Below are positions 19,198 through 29,178 of a stretch of 64,000 nt of DNA, one piece after another. A program made the translations under genes and the position numbers. Position 1 is the first letter of the stretch, and each line of letters opens with the position of its first letter. Location of the stretch: assembly GCF_963676815.1 (NCBI RefSeq), contig NZ_OY781365.1, positions 5,614,501 to 5,678,500 on the forward strand. Direction: 5' to 3'. Source of the stretch: an uncultured Draconibacterium sp. (GTDB taxonomy: Bacteria; Bacteroidota; Bacteroidia; Bacteroidales; Prolixibacteraceae). The notes under the pieces are model-generated. The model saw only the letters and a list, made by a program, of their open reading frames with translations, did not search any database and was not told the origin of the DNA.

Positions 19198-20901
19198 CTA
19201 CCATCCACCATTTTGCATAAGACCGTTGCTAACGTCTCGTTGTGGAATCGGATATAAATTCATTCGCTCTTCAAAATACCGGTCTTCCAGTTTTTGTTTC
19301 ACGTAATTGAATGTTCCATCAGCATTTTTGGTCACTTCCATTTTATAAACGGGTTGACTTAATACATCATCGGCAATTCCCCAACGACGTAAATCCCAGG
19401 CACGTTGCCCCTCAAATGCCAACTCGATAAAACGCTCTTCGCGGATACGTTCTCTTAGCTCATCTTGACTAATTCCTGCCAGTGGTAATTCATCCAGACC
19501 ACCGTGACGAACAATTGTTTGGTTCAAAATAGTTGTTGCAGTAAGGTAAGAATCACCACGGTCTGTTGGTCCCCAAACTTCATTGACAGCTTCCGCCCAG
19601 ATCAAAATAATATCGGCAAAACGGAATATTGGCCATTCGCGGTTTGAACCTTGTCCCTGACGTAGGTCTAATGTCGGATCAATGTATTTTTTCAAATAAT
19701 AGCCGGTTTTTGTACCGTAATCGCGATCCATTCCATCACGCCCTCCTCTAAAAATCTCAATTGTACGCGGATCCACATTCCGTTCGTTCCAAGCGGCTCC
19801 ATTATATAAAATGGTTTGTTTTAAACGATCGTCGCGATTCTCATATGGATTGGTAGGATCATAACCGGAATTTGGATCATCGATGTGTAATCCGTTTTTC
19901 ATACGATAGGCATCCACCAGGTTTTGAGTTGGATTTGTGCTTCCTAACGAAACATCAATTCCCTCGCTACCGATTGGAAAATTCCTTTTTTCCAGTTGAT
20001 TAATGTTTTTATGACGATAGCCAAGAATAACTTCAGGACTTGTTCCATCATATTTGTCATATGGCCCGAAAGAAAAGATTTTGTCAAAGGCGATGTCTTC
20101 AGCAGTTGCAGCCACTGCCTTCCAGTAATTCATCTGCTCCGATGACCCTTCTGTAATTTCTTTGTGATAAACCGGACTTGCCAACAACAACTGCGTTTTA
20201 CATTTTATTGCTTTGGCAGCAGTTCCGTTAGGACGCCCCTGGTCAGCTCCTTCATCCAACAAAGGAAGTAACTCGTTGTCTATCAAATAATCGCATTCGC
20301 TAATTACGTAGTTTGCACATTGGGCAAAGGTTGATCTACCGGCAGCAAATGCATCACTACTCACATCTTCAAGATTTTGAACTGAATTATCTCCCAGCAA
20401 GACTACTCCTCCATAATGTTTAATCAGTTCATAATAAAATAAAGCACGTAAAAAGCGAACCTCTGCTTTAAAATACTCCAATCGGGAAAGATAGAGTGTT
20501 CTTTGTCCTGGTTCAAAGTTTTCATAGGTAATGTCAGCTGTTTTTTCCAGAAACAAGTTTACCTTATAAATACCACCATAGTAATGGTTCCAAATATTAT
20601 CAATAAATCCGGTAGTTGAATTCCAGTTTCCCGAATTCATGTTTTGTATTGATGTTCTGGCATTCGAATTTTCTGCTTCATCGGTAGCATTAGCATAAAA
20701 AGTCCAACCAAATTCCCGTGTATTAAACCCAGATGGCATTTCGCTAATAATATCAATAACATAGTTTTCAACATAGCTGGGATTACTCCAGAGCAATCCA
20801 TCCGTAATATCGGTGTCTTGTTCCATTTCCAGTTCCTGGCAAGCCGTAAAAAACAGAACAATGGAAATTAATATCGTTACTATTTTTGTATGATTCTTCA
20901 T
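19198..20901 (-). CDS. SusD/RagB-like nutrient-binding lipoprotein
   Basis: Outer-membrane lipoprotein that would cap a SusC channel and bind oligosaccharide at the cell surface; 567 residues. Lipobox FFTAC with Cys21. Helical TPR-like scaffold regions typical of SusD are visible (YLSRLEYFKAEVRFLRALFYYELIKHYGG), together with FADIILIWAEAVNE, the (R/E)ERFIELAFEGQRAWDLRRWG block and the C-terminal LYPIPQRDV...QNGGW signature. It is encoded 26 bases after the 910-residue SusC-like gene, forming the second SusC/D pair of the operon, and precedes the T9SS surface protein. Ligand unknown; context suggests sulfated oligosaccharide. Confidence 0.95.
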   Translation of the reverse strand: MKNHTKIVTILISIVLFFTACQELEMEQDTDITDGLLWSNPSYVENYVIDIISEMPSGFNTREFGWTFYANATDEAENSNARTSIQNMNSGNWNSTTGFIDNIWNHYYGGIYKVNLFLEKTADITYENFEPGQRTLYLSRLEYFKAEVRFLRALFYYELIKHYGGVVLLGDNSVQNLEDVSSDAFAAGRSTFAQCANYVISECDYLIDNELLPLLDEGADQGRPNGTAAKAIKCKTQLLLASPVYHKEITEGSSEQMNYWKAVAATAEDIAFDKIFSFGPYDKYDGTSPEVILGYRHKNINQLEKRNFPIGSEGIDVSLGSTNPTQNLVDAYRMKNGLHIDDPNSGYDPTNPYENRDDRLKQTILYNGAAWNERNVDPRTIEIFRGGRDGMDRDYGTKTGYYLKKYIDPTLDLRQGQGSNREWPIFRFADIILIWAEAVNEVWGPTDRGDSYLTATTILNQTIVRHGGLDELPLAGISQDELRERIREERFIELAFEGQRAWDLRRWGIADDVLSQPVYKMEVTKNADGTFNYVKQKLEDRYFEERMNLYPIPQRDVSNGLMQNGGW

Positions 20902-20927
20902 CTCAATTTTGTTTTATCTGTTTTACG

Positions 20928-23660
20928 CTAAAAGTTCAAGTTAACTCCGAGTAAGTACGATTTCATTGGAGGATATCCAATAGAGGTGTATTCCGGATCT
21001 GTATAATCCCAATTACTGAGAGTGAGAGCATTCACAGCCCTGACAAAGAACCTTACTTTTTCCATTTGTAGGCGTGTTAAGGTTGTTTTAGATAAGGTAT
21101 ACCCTACTTCGAAGTTTCTTAGTTTTACAAAATCACCATTTCTCACCCAATATGATGAAGCTTGATAATTATTCATATTACTAAGTGATAGAGCCGGGAA
21201 ACCATCCTCAGCAACAATTTCATTTACGGCATTACCATGAATAAAAGGTTGTGTCATTGCATTTCCTGACAGATTGATATCGTTATTAAATTGCCCCTGT
21301 AGAAATGCTTCGGCATCGAAGTTATTCCAGGTAAAACCAAGTTTTAAGCCTAAATCCATATTCGGGCGCGAATCACCTATAACAACTTTATCTCTCGAAT
21401 CGATTATATTGTCGTTATTCTGATCCGCATATTTTAAATCGCCAACTCTTGGTGTTCCAAATGTTTGTACTGGTGAAGATTGAATATCTGCTTCACTTTC
21501 GAAATACCCCTGTGTTTCGTAACCGTATATGGCAGTAACAGAATTCCCCGTTTTATTCAGATTTTCCAGTTCTCCCGTATTCAAAGCCTCTCCCATTTCA
21601 TCAACAGTACTCTTATAATAAGAGAACATTAGATCAGCATACCAGTTAAAACCGGATTTTTGTGAAGCGTATCCAATTTTCATATCGAATCCGGTGTCGG
21701 TAAGTTTTCCAATATTTTCGTATGGGAGTGTGGCTCCTGAAACTGCAGGATGAGTGTAATCGATATACAGTACATCGCTGCGCTTATTATTAAAGTAGTC
21801 TGCTTCCAATGAAATTTTACTAAAAAATTCCATTTCCACTCCTACATTTAAATTGTTAGCAATCTCCCAACCAATATCTTCATTGGCTAACATTCCTGGT
21901 TTAATTCCATAAAACCAGTTCCAGTCCGTTCCTAATGGAAAATCGCCACCGTCTACATAAAACTGCATAAAAGGATATCTTCCATTTTCGTATCTGTTAT
22001 AGCCACTTATTCCGTAAGATGCTCTTAGTTTCCCGTAAGTGAACATTTTGCTATCACCCGCAAAATCTTCGTTCGAGAATACCCAGCCTGCCGAAACAGA
22101 TGGGAAGAAACCATATTTATTACCATCAGCATACTGATCAGAACCATAATAACTAGCAGCAGCTTCCAATAGATATTTATCATTTTTTGAATACTGAATT
22201 CTGGCACCAAAGTTATTGGTTAGGTATGGCGAAAGATCTTGATTTGTTCTGTATTGTTTGTCACTCTGTGCACGCAATATCACATCAAGCTTATTTCCGT
22301 TATGTTGAGGCATGGTATACGTAATATCAGCATCAACACTAGCATATCGTTTACTGGAAGCATTACTCCACTGATTGTATTGAGTATCTTCCCGGTATGA
22401 ATAATAGTTATAGTCATCTCCTGTACCGGAAGCGATTTGTTTTACCACAAAGTATCGCCAGTTACCATCGCTATTTGTAGCACCATTATCCAGCACATAT
22501 CCCACGCTTGCGGAAAGTCCTTCAGAAATAAAATCTAAATTCTGCTTTAATCTAAAACCTGCATTCAAAAATTGATTCATGGCAGTATTTCGTCCTGAGG
22601 TTTCAAGCATTCCTAAAGGATTGTTTAGGTGAAGAGATGAACCGCCGTAACTACCATCAGGATTTACAGGATTCATTGCATTTGGCGGAAGCGTTAGCAA
22701 AGAGGTCCAAATCCGGTTGGTATTGTCCGCAGGATAAACATTTCTATTAATGCTACCTGCCAGGTCTATAGAAAATGTAGTACTTTTAGTAATGCTCACA
22801 TCAATATTCGATCGAATATTCATTCGCAGCAAACTGGTGTTTGAATTAAAATCAGGATTTTCCGGTTTATAAATGCCATTGTTATATAGAAATCCAAAAT
22901 TAACAAAGTAGCGAACGAAATCCGAACCACCCATAAATTCTACATTAGCTTTCGATACATTTGTATAATCTTTTAGTACCAGATCTTGCCAATCTACATC
23001 AGGGTAGCGTGGTGAACTACCAGCCGCTGCAATATCATTTGCTGAATATTTCTGCGGAAGACCATCATTTAATGCGGCCTGGTTGTAATAGTTCATGTAC
23101 TCCGACGCTCCCAAAACTCCCATGGTAGCTTGTGGTGTTTGTACACCCGACTGTAGAGTAACGTTGATTGTACCCTTTTGGATTCGTCCTCGTTTTGTAG
23201 TTATAAGAATAGCTCCATTTGCACCTTTCATACCGTACAATGCTGTTGCTGCTGCATCTTTTAATACGGAAACAGATTCAACTTCTTCAGGTGCGATATT
23301 TGTCATATCTCTTTCAAAACCATCGATAATTATCAGGGGATCCTGGGTTGCTCCTCTCACTCTAAGCGTAGGAGAGTCATTGCCAGGTTCTCCACTTCCC
23401 TGAAATACAAAAAGCCCGGAAAGTTTACCAAATAAAGTATTCCCAAAGTTCGATACTGCACCTTTAACCAATTCATCACCTGAAACAGTTGATATGGCAG
23501 AGGAAATATTTTGTTTCTCCTGCGTACCGTAGGCAATATCGATCTTTTCTTTATATATTTCTTCGCTGTTCACAGGTATGGTATCAGTTTGAGACCTTCC
23601 GGTTAGAGATAACATGCCCAGAACAACAGAGAACATAAATATTTTTATATTTTTTTTCAT
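20928..23660 (-). CDS. SusC-like TonB-dependent transporter lacking the N-terminal regulatory domain
   Basis: Outer-membrane TonB-dependent oligosaccharide importer, 910 residues. Signal peptide about 1-23 (LGMLSLTGRSQ). Unlike the other SusC proteins here, the usual CarboxypepD_reg-like domain of about 80 residues is absent: only about 20 residues separate the signal from IAYGTQEKQNISSAISTV, the segment preceding the plug. Plug domain motifs are clear (TLRVRGATQDPLIIIDGF, VLKDAAATALYGMKGANG, TTKRG), and the beta-barrel continues to the C-terminal LLGVNLNF. The gene starts 33 bases after the preceding SusD stop. The short N-terminus may alter TonB interaction or reflect lineage-specific loss; no frameshift is evident at the start. 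Confidence 0.94.
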   Translation of the reverse strand: MKKNIKIFMFSVVLGMLSLTGRSQTDTIPVNSEEIYKEKIDIAYGTQEKQNISSAISTVSGDELVKGAVSNFGNTLFGKLSGLFVFQGSGEPGNDSPTLRVRGATQDPLIIIDGFERDMTNIAPEEVESVSVLKDAAATALYGMKGANGAILITTKRGRIQKGTINVTLQSGVQTPQATMGVLGASEYMNYYNQAALNDGLPQKYSANDIAAAGSSPRYPDVDWQDLVLKDYTNVSKANVEFMGGSDFVRYFVNFGFLYNNGIYKPENPDFNSNTSLLRMNIRSNIDVSITKSTTFSIDLAGSINRNVYPADNTNRIWTSLLTLPPNAMNPVNPDGSYGGSSLHLNNPLGMLETSGRNTAMNQFLNAGFRLKQNLDFISEGLSASVGYVLDNGATNSDGNWRYFVVKQIASGTGDDYNYYSYREDTQYNQWSNASSKRYASVDADITYTMPQHNGNKLDVILRAQSDKQYRTNQDLSPYLTNNFGARIQYSKNDKYLLEAAASYYGSDQYADGNKYGFFPSVSAGWVFSNEDFAGDSKMFTYGKLRASYGISGYNRYENGRYPFMQFYVDGGDFPLGTDWNWFYGIKPGMLANEDIGWEIANNLNVGVEMEFFSKISLEADYFNNKRSDVLYIDYTHPAVSGATLPYENIGKLTDTGFDMKIGYASQKSGFNWYADLMFSYYKSTVDEMGEALNTGELENLNKTGNSVTAIYGYETQGYFESEADIQSSPVQTFGTPRVGDLKYADQNNDNIIDSRDKVVIGDSRPNMDLGLKLGFTWNNFDAEAFLQGQFNNDINLSGNAMTQPFIHGNAVNEIVAEDGFPALSLSNMNNYQASSYWVRNGDFVKLRNFEVGYTLSKTTLTRLQMEKVRFFVRAVNALTLSNWDYTDPEYTSIGYPPMKSYLLGVNLNF

Positions 23661-23693
23661 GATACTCGCTTATTTATGCCTTTATAAATTTGA

Positions 23694-25511
23694 TTAATAG
23701 CCAGGATTTTGGAAAAGTCCCGGAGTATTGTTTACCCAATCGTTTTGAAATGGATGGAAGTATAACTTGTCGTCCCAGTTATTGGTCCAATTCAGATTAC
23801 TTCTTGAAACAACTCCGTTATTTACAGTACAACCAACAAACGCAACCTCAAGATCATCACCATTTTTCCAACGACGAAGATCGAAATAGCGCTGAGCTTC
23901 AAGGTAAAATTCAACTCTTCTTTCATATTTTATGGCGTTTTGGAATTGGTCCTCAGCTGTCGACCCTTCATAATTTGTTGCATCATAATCAGGCATTCCT
24001 GATCTTGATCGAACCATATTCAAATAACTGATTGCCTCAGAATTAGGACCATCATTGTACCTATTTAGTGCTTCTGCGTACAGTAGGTAAACATCAGCCA
24101 GGCGAATTATTGGATGAACAGGTACGTATGTAACTGTTGAGCTTTCACCAAGAGCTTCGTTAACAAATTTACGAACCATAAACCCACTTGCAAAACCAGA
24201 CCAATCACCATGTGTTCTGTTCGGCACAGTCTTATCCACATCAAAATTGATTAATTTATCGTTATAACCTTCACCAAATTTGGATCCGTGGTATACAATG
24301 TTCTCATGAAAACGCGGGTCTCTATCCTTTGCAAAATTCTGGTCAGAGTAACCTGCATCTAAACCCGCCTGAGATATAATTGGCTTGGTGCCATCTCCTC
24401 CTTCATAACCTTCAATAGGAAATTTACCATCTTTCATTTGGTAGCCATCTACATGTTGAAAAGTTGGCTGATAAGCAAGGTCTGCCCTGTTATACCAACC
24501 AATACCATATGGCCAGTTCATCATGTTGTGCACATATTTCCAACCACCTTCCGAGTTAGACGATTGGAAAGTTTGATACATAATATGTTCATCTGTTAAA
24601 TTTATAGCAAGCTCGTAAATATTTTTTTCTTCGCCTGCTCCGTCGTACAAGGCATACCCTGCCGAATGAGCCGCATCAATGGCTTCCTTACAAGCATCAG
24701 CAGCACGTTTCCAACGTTGCTGATCGTAACTTCCGTACCCTAAAACTTCAGGATGTTCGTAGCCTGATGCATACGATGGAATTGGTCCATTGTATAAGTC
24801 GCTAGCAGCATATACCAACACTTTGGCTTTTAATGCCTTTGCGGCAGTTTTTGTAAAACGACCTGTCCAGCGATCATCCCATTGTTCAGGCAATAAATTT
24901 GCTGCTATATCAAGTCGACCTACAATGCTATCAACCAATTCATCAAAAGGCATTCTTGGAATAGCTTCTTCACCTCCTTCCAATCGGGTGTTTATCCATG
25001 GTAAACTTCCCCAAATTCGGAATCCTTTAAAATATTGGTAAGCTACATGTGCATGTGCTTCACCTAACATCCGGTTTATGTAAGTTTGGTCGGATGCAGA
25101 TTGCACTGGTATTTCATTTACTTTTTGGATGTATGTATTGGCTGATCGCACAGCGTAAAACAATTGACCGATCGGATAAAATTGATCGCTTGCTGAGCTC
25201 ATCGTTCCATCTACATACTGCCAGTGCATTGTCCAGTTAGCCTTAGGAAAATACATATCTTCACCAATTTCAGACCAACTAACCCAACCATCCCACCAGT
25301 TTAACGGGATATTATTTGGGCTAAAGAATCGATCGTGATAAAGCGAAAATATTACCTGCTGAGCATTACTTGAAGACGTAAATATCGTGTCCAGAGTTAC
25401 ATCGCTAGCTGCAGGTTTTTCAAGGAAATCCTTCTGGCACGACACTATCAGTGTAAATACAATTGCAATAAATGCAATAAATTTAAATTTATATGTTATA
25501 TATTTTTTCAT
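23694..25511 (-). CDS. SusD/RagB-like nutrient-binding lipoprotein
   Basis: Surface glycan-binding partner of the SusC encoded just upstream; 605 residues. Lipobox LIVSC with Cys25 followed by QKDFLEKPA, a very common SusD N-terminus. Conserved segments include LGEAHAHVAYQYFKGFRIWG, RLADVYLLYAEALNRYNDG, YERRVEFYLEAQRYFDLRRW and the C-terminal LYFHPFQNDW...FQNPGY. The gap to the SusC stop is 17 bases. Being paralogous but clearly different from the SusD at 19198-20901, it probably recognises a different fragment or sulfation pattern. Confidence 0.95.
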   Translation of the reverse strand: MKKYITYKFKFIAFIAIVFTLIVSCQKDFLEKPAASDVTLDTIFTSSSNAQQVIFSLYHDRFFSPNNIPLNWWDGWVSWSEIGEDMYFPKANWTMHWQYVDGTMSSASDQFYPIGQLFYAVRSANTYIQKVNEIPVQSASDQTYINRMLGEAHAHVAYQYFKGFRIWGSLPWINTRLEGGEEAIPRMPFDELVDSIVGRLDIAANLLPEQWDDRWTGRFTKTAAKALKAKVLVYAASDLYNGPIPSYASGYEHPEVLGYGSYDQQRWKRAADACKEAIDAAHSAGYALYDGAGEEKNIYELAINLTDEHIMYQTFQSSNSEGGWKYVHNMMNWPYGIGWYNRADLAYQPTFQHVDGYQMKDGKFPIEGYEGGDGTKPIISQAGLDAGYSDQNFAKDRDPRFHENIVYHGSKFGEGYNDKLINFDVDKTVPNRTHGDWSGFASGFMVRKFVNEALGESSTVTYVPVHPIIRLADVYLLYAEALNRYNDGPNSEAISYLNMVRSRSGMPDYDATNYEGSTAEDQFQNAIKYERRVEFYLEAQRYFDLRRWKNGDDLEVAFVGCTVNNGVVSRSNLNWTNNWDDKLYFHPFQNDWVNNTPGLFQNPGY

Positions 25512-25528
25512 TTCGTATTGTATTTAAA

Positions 25529-28500
25529 TTAGAATTGTACCTGCACACCAAGATTAAAAACACGTGAGCGAGGATAGCGCAGCACTCCATTGGTTGTTTC
25601 CGGATCGAGATACTTTATAGAGCTAAACGTCAACAAATTCATACCGTTGGCAAACAATCTAAAACTCTCTAATCCCAAAGTTTTTACAAATCTGTCTGAC
25701 TGATCGAAGGTATACCCTAATTCAACATTCTTTAAACGAAGATAGGTAGCGTCCCTCAACCAATAAGATCCGGAATATTTCCAGTTATCATTATCAGATG
25801 TTAATCGAGGAAATTCAATTTTTTCTCCCGCAGCATATCTTTCGTCTGTATATCTATATTCTACAAAATCCAATAAAGATCCTTTGGTTGGATTTGGGCT
25901 GTTGTCTGTTCTTATATTAATAACATAATCTGATGCCCCTTGAAAGAAAGCTGAAAAAGAAACCTTTTTATGGGTCACTCCTGCTTTTAATCCAAACATA
26001 GTTTCCGGGAAATTTGGAGTTCCCAAATATCCTTCATCCATATTAGTTATTAATCCATCACCATTTCGGTCAATGAATTTTAGGTCTCCGGCAGAAACAT
26101 CACTTCCGGCTGAAAAAATCTGGTAGGCCTGGTACGAGTCTTTATCTGCTCCAGGATTTAAGGCACTGTATGTAGCCCATAATTCATCGCGATATGCATT
26201 TGCCTCTTCAGCAGTTCGGAAGAAATCTTCCTGTTGATACCCCCATACCTCTCCAACACGTTTTCCGGTTTGCTGACGGTATTCATACGGCTGTTCAGGC
26301 TCATCCATTTCAATAATTTTATTGCGCGAATGAGTATAATTTAAATCGACATTTAACTGGGTGTTATTACCAATTCGTTTATTCCAGCCTAATTCAATTT
26401 CATAACCTTTATTTTCGACCTGACCTAAGTTCAGTGCTAATACGCCGGTTTGCTGATAAACAGGAACAACCTGTTGGTTAATAAGAATATCTGTTCTATC
26501 TTCTGTGAAATAGTCAAACTTTAAAGAAAACATATTACTTAAGAAGGACAGATCGGCGCCATAGTTTATTTTGGTTGACTTTTCCCACGTAACATTAGGG
26601 TTACCGGCAGTTCCTGGTATGGCAATGGGGTTATTGGTTGTTGCACCGGGTTGACCGAAGTTAACTCCAACATCATGCCAGCCATGATAGTTGTATACAT
26701 TCATTGAGTATGAATCTGGTAGGTATAAAAATCGAATATCGCTACCGTTAACCCGCATTCTGTCGTTACCTACAGTACCATAGGAAAACCTAAGTTTTCC
26801 ATAGCTTAAGAAATCTTCTCCAATTATGCTTCTCAACCATGGTTCTTCAGTAAATGTCCAACCAGCAGAATAAGCTGGGAAATACCCAAAACGATTTCCT
26901 TCGGCAAAGTTTTCCGAACCATTGTAACCAATATTAAATTCAAGCATATAACGATTACGGTAGTTATACGTTGCTCTTCCCACAAGTCCTAAATATGCAC
27001 GCGGAATTTCATTCCATGTATTCTGTGTAAAGTGCGACTTTTCAGCATTAAATAATGCCAAAGCAGTAAAGGTGTGATCATCATTGAATGTTCGATTGTA
27101 GTTTAATGCAAATTCATAATATTCCTTTCTGTTTTTATTTTGCCCCGTAGAATTGAATGGAAGTATATCTTCTTTTGCCTGGTAAAAAGTTACCGATTCA
27201 TCTTCATTCAGATATGGAGTCCAATACGGAAGTCTTTTTTCATCCTTTTGCCTCCGAATATAATTGCTAAAGTATGTTACCAGAGAAACCGTAGCTTTTG
27301 CTGATAATCCTTTGGTAATAGCATCAAGTTTTTGATCAATAACAAAAGTATAGTCAGCCGTATTTTCCAATTGAACGTTATAACCTCTCATGTCGCTATT
27401 CAACATTACAGAGTTGGCATTTTCTTGTAACATAACCAACTTATTGTCATGCAAATAAGCTTCCCACGGAGATGAATGAACCAATAGATTCCAGTAGAAA
27501 CTTCTTGATGGCTCGTTTCCTTGACCTAAAGAGATATTTTCATTAAAACTACCACCTATGTTTATTTTTGCGACTGTGGTATTCGTAAGGTTTATATCAA
27601 GATTTGTTCTGTAATTATATCTTTTATAACTAGTTGACTTATCTAGTTCAGAATTAATATTTTCAAACATTCCTCCCTGATCATAATAACCTAAGGACGC
27701 GAAATACTTTAATCGCTCGGTACCACCAGAAACGGTAAAATTATGTTGCTGTTGAAGCGCATAATCTTTTAACATTACTTCTGCATAATCGGTACTGGGG
27801 TAGAAAAATGGATCACTTGGATTTAACGGGTTTCCATCAATAACCCCTTTAAAACGATCTCGAATACTTTGAGGATAAGGTGCTGTTGGATCGGTTGTAT
27901 TCATAGCATATCCCTGATACTCATTAAGCATTCCGGTTTGCTGGTAGCTATCTAAAACCTGAATACTACGATTTGGGACTAATACTGCCATACTTCCTTT
28001 ATAAACCATTTTGGCAGGCCCAACTTTTCCCCTTCTAGTAGTAACCAAAATTACACCATTCGCGCCTCGTACACCAAAAACTGCGGTAGATGACGCATCT
28101 TTAAGGATTGACAGATTTTCAATTTCATTTGGATCTAGAAAACTTAAAGCACTTTGGTCGCGTTCAACGCCATCAATTAAGATAAGTGGATTTGAACCCG
28201 CTCCTGCATCAAGAGTAGAAATCCCCCTGATTTTTATTGTTGCAGCATCTTTACCCGGGCGACCTCCCGACTGATTAGCAATTAGTCCCGGCAAACGTCC
28301 AGCAAGTGCCTGAGTAACATCACTTACCGGCTGCTCAACCAGTTCTTCGGCCGACACAGAAGATAAGGATCCGGTTACAGTTTCCTTTTTCTGAGTACCA
28401 TAACCAATAACAACAACCTCTTCCAGGTTTTCGGTTTCTTCTAATAAAACAATATTGAATTCTGTTTGCTCGCCGGAAATTGTAAATTCCTGAGAGCCGA

Positions 28501-28807
28501 AGCCGATGTACGAAATTACAACCACTGAACTAAGAGGAACCTCCAGGTTGAAATTACCATTTACATCTGTTACTGTACCCGTGGTTGTACCTTGAACAAC
28601 AATACTAACTCCGGGGAGCGGGAAATCCGTTTCATCAACGATTGTTCCCGTAATTTTTACACTTTGTTGAATAGCATTATTCTTAATTCTTTTACTATGG
28701 TCGGATGCATTTGCATGAAAAGCACCAAATACAATAAAAAGAATAAGAAAAATCCAAACAGGTCGAATACTCGAATTTCCGATGCTATTCCTGCTCGTTA
28801 ATTTCAT
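25529..28807 (-). CDS. SusC-like TonB-dependent transporter, first gene of long operon
   Basis: Outer-membrane TonB-dependent importer, 1092 residues. Signal peptide 1-34 (FGAFHANA). A CarboxypepD_reg-like domain spans about residues 48-130 (ITGTIVDETDFPLPGVSIVV, GTVTDVNGNF), followed by the TonB-box-type stretch LEEVVVIGYGTQKK. The plug has IRGISTLDAGAGSNPLILID and VLKDASSTAVFGVRGANG; the barrel ends in FNLGVQVQF. The ATG at 28807 lies about 50 bases downstream of a good Bacteroidota promoter candidate. As the first gene of the operon and divergent from the AraC-type regulator, its expression is probably controlled by that regulator. Confidence 0.95.
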   Translation of the reverse strand: MKLTSRNSIGNSSIRPVWIFLILFIVFGAFHANASDHSKRIKNNAIQQSVKITGTIVDETDFPLPGVSIVVQGTTTGTVTDVNGNFNLEVPLSSVVVISYIGFGSQEFTISGEQTEFNIVLLEETENLEEVVVIGYGTQKKETVTGSLSSVSAEELVEQPVSDVTQALAGRLPGLIANQSGGRPGKDAATIKIRGISTLDAGAGSNPLILIDGVERDQSALSFLDPNEIENLSILKDASSTAVFGVRGANGVILVTTRRGKVGPAKMVYKGSMAVLVPNRSIQVLDSYQQTGMLNEYQGYAMNTTDPTAPYPQSIRDRFKGVIDGNPLNPSDPFFYPSTDYAEVMLKDYALQQQHNFTVSGGTERLKYFASLGYYDQGGMFENINSELDKSTSYKRYNYRTNLDINLTNTTVAKINIGGSFNENISLGQGNEPSRSFYWNLLVHSSPWEAYLHDNKLVMLQENANSVMLNSDMRGYNVQLENTADYTFVIDQKLDAITKGLSAKATVSLVTYFSNYIRRQKDEKRLPYWTPYLNEDESVTFYQAKEDILPFNSTGQNKNRKEYYEFALNYNRTFNDDHTFTALALFNAEKSHFTQNTWNEIPRAYLGLVGRATYNYRNRYMLEFNIGYNGSENFAEGNRFGYFPAYSAGWTFTEEPWLRSIIGEDFLSYGKLRFSYGTVGNDRMRVNGSDIRFLYLPDSYSMNVYNYHGWHDVGVNFGQPGATTNNPIAIPGTAGNPNVTWEKSTKINYGADLSFLSNMFSLKFDYFTEDRTDILINQQVVPVYQQTGVLALNLGQVENKGYEIELGWNKRIGNNTQLNVDLNYTHSRNKIIEMDEPEQPYEYRQQTGKRVGEVWGYQQEDFFRTAEEANAYRDELWATYSALNPGADKDSYQAYQIFSAGSDVSAGDLKFIDRNGDGLITNMDEGYLGTPNFPETMFGLKAGVTHKKVSFSAFFQGASDYVINIRTDNSPNPTKGSLLDFVEYRYTDERYAAGEKIEFPRLTSDNDNWKYSGSYWLRDATYLRLKNVELGYTFDQSDRFVKTLGLESFRLFANGMNLLTFSSIKYLDPETTNGVLRYPRSRVFNLGVQVQF

Positions 28808-28853
28808 AAGCTTAAGATTTTATTCAGTTTTATTTATACTAAAATAACAGTTA

Positions 28854-28884
28854 CAAAATTACCGGGATAACAGGTCCATGTAAA
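28854..28884 (-). promoter_or_regulatory. Bacteroidota-type promoter candidate for the susC-led operon
   Basis: On the minus strand a TTTA -33 element (28881-28884) is followed after 19 bases by TAATTTTG (28854-28861), matching the TAnnTTTG -7 consensus. The start of transcription would be near 28847, leaving a leader of about 40 bases before the ATG at 28807. Assignment is by consensus only. Confidence 0.5.
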
Positions 28885-28890
28885 TGGATA

Positions 28891-28912
28891 ATTGTACAAT
28901 TTCCTGTACAAT
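28891..28912. promoter_or_regulatory. Perfect 8-bp inverted repeat, operator candidate
   Basis: ATTGTACA (28891-28898) and TGTACAAT (28905-28912) are exact reverse complements separated by ATTTCC. The palindrome lies immediately upstream of the -33 element of the susC-led promoter, centred roughly 50-55 bases before the predicted transcription start, a position suited to an activator dimer. Confidence 0.5.
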
Positions 28913-28947
28913 CCGATTATTTTTAACTAAAATTGCATCGATTAAAG

Positions 28948-28975
28948 ATTCTAATTATTGATAATGTATTCTAAT
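28948..28975. promoter_or_regulatory. In-phase direct repeat ATTCTAAT, AraC-type site candidate
   Basis: ATTCTAAT occurs at 28948-28955 and again at 28968-28975, exactly 20 bases apart. AraC-family activators commonly bind direct repeats about two helical turns apart. The repeat sits between the susC promoter candidate and the divergent regulator gene. The base composition is AT-rich, so chance recurrence is possible. Confidence 0.4.
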
Positions 28976-29178
28976 ATCTTAATTGAACACTAGAAATAGA
29001 GGATATATTAAAACATATACACAACACTATTATTACAGTATTACTGACAATGAAATATCTCAAAAATCAACAAGTAATAAATATTTGAAGCAAACGTTAA
29101 CAAAAGCTTAATGTAAATTTATTTTGATAATCTGATTATTTTTAAACAAATTGTTTTAACATAAAATACTAAACAATT

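Larger units (their letters stand above)
28808..29178. promoter_or_regulatory. Divergent intergenic control region (371 bases)
   Basis: This gene-free stretch separates the susC-led operon (minus) from the AraC-type regulator (plus). It is markedly AT-rich and holds a promoter candidate, a perfect palindrome and an in-phase direct repeat. An imperfect palindrome (TTAAACAA...TTGTTTTAA, about 29142-29159) lies some 20 bases before the regulator ATG and could be an autoregulatory site. No clear TAnnTTTG element was found for the regulator itself. Confidence 0.6.
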
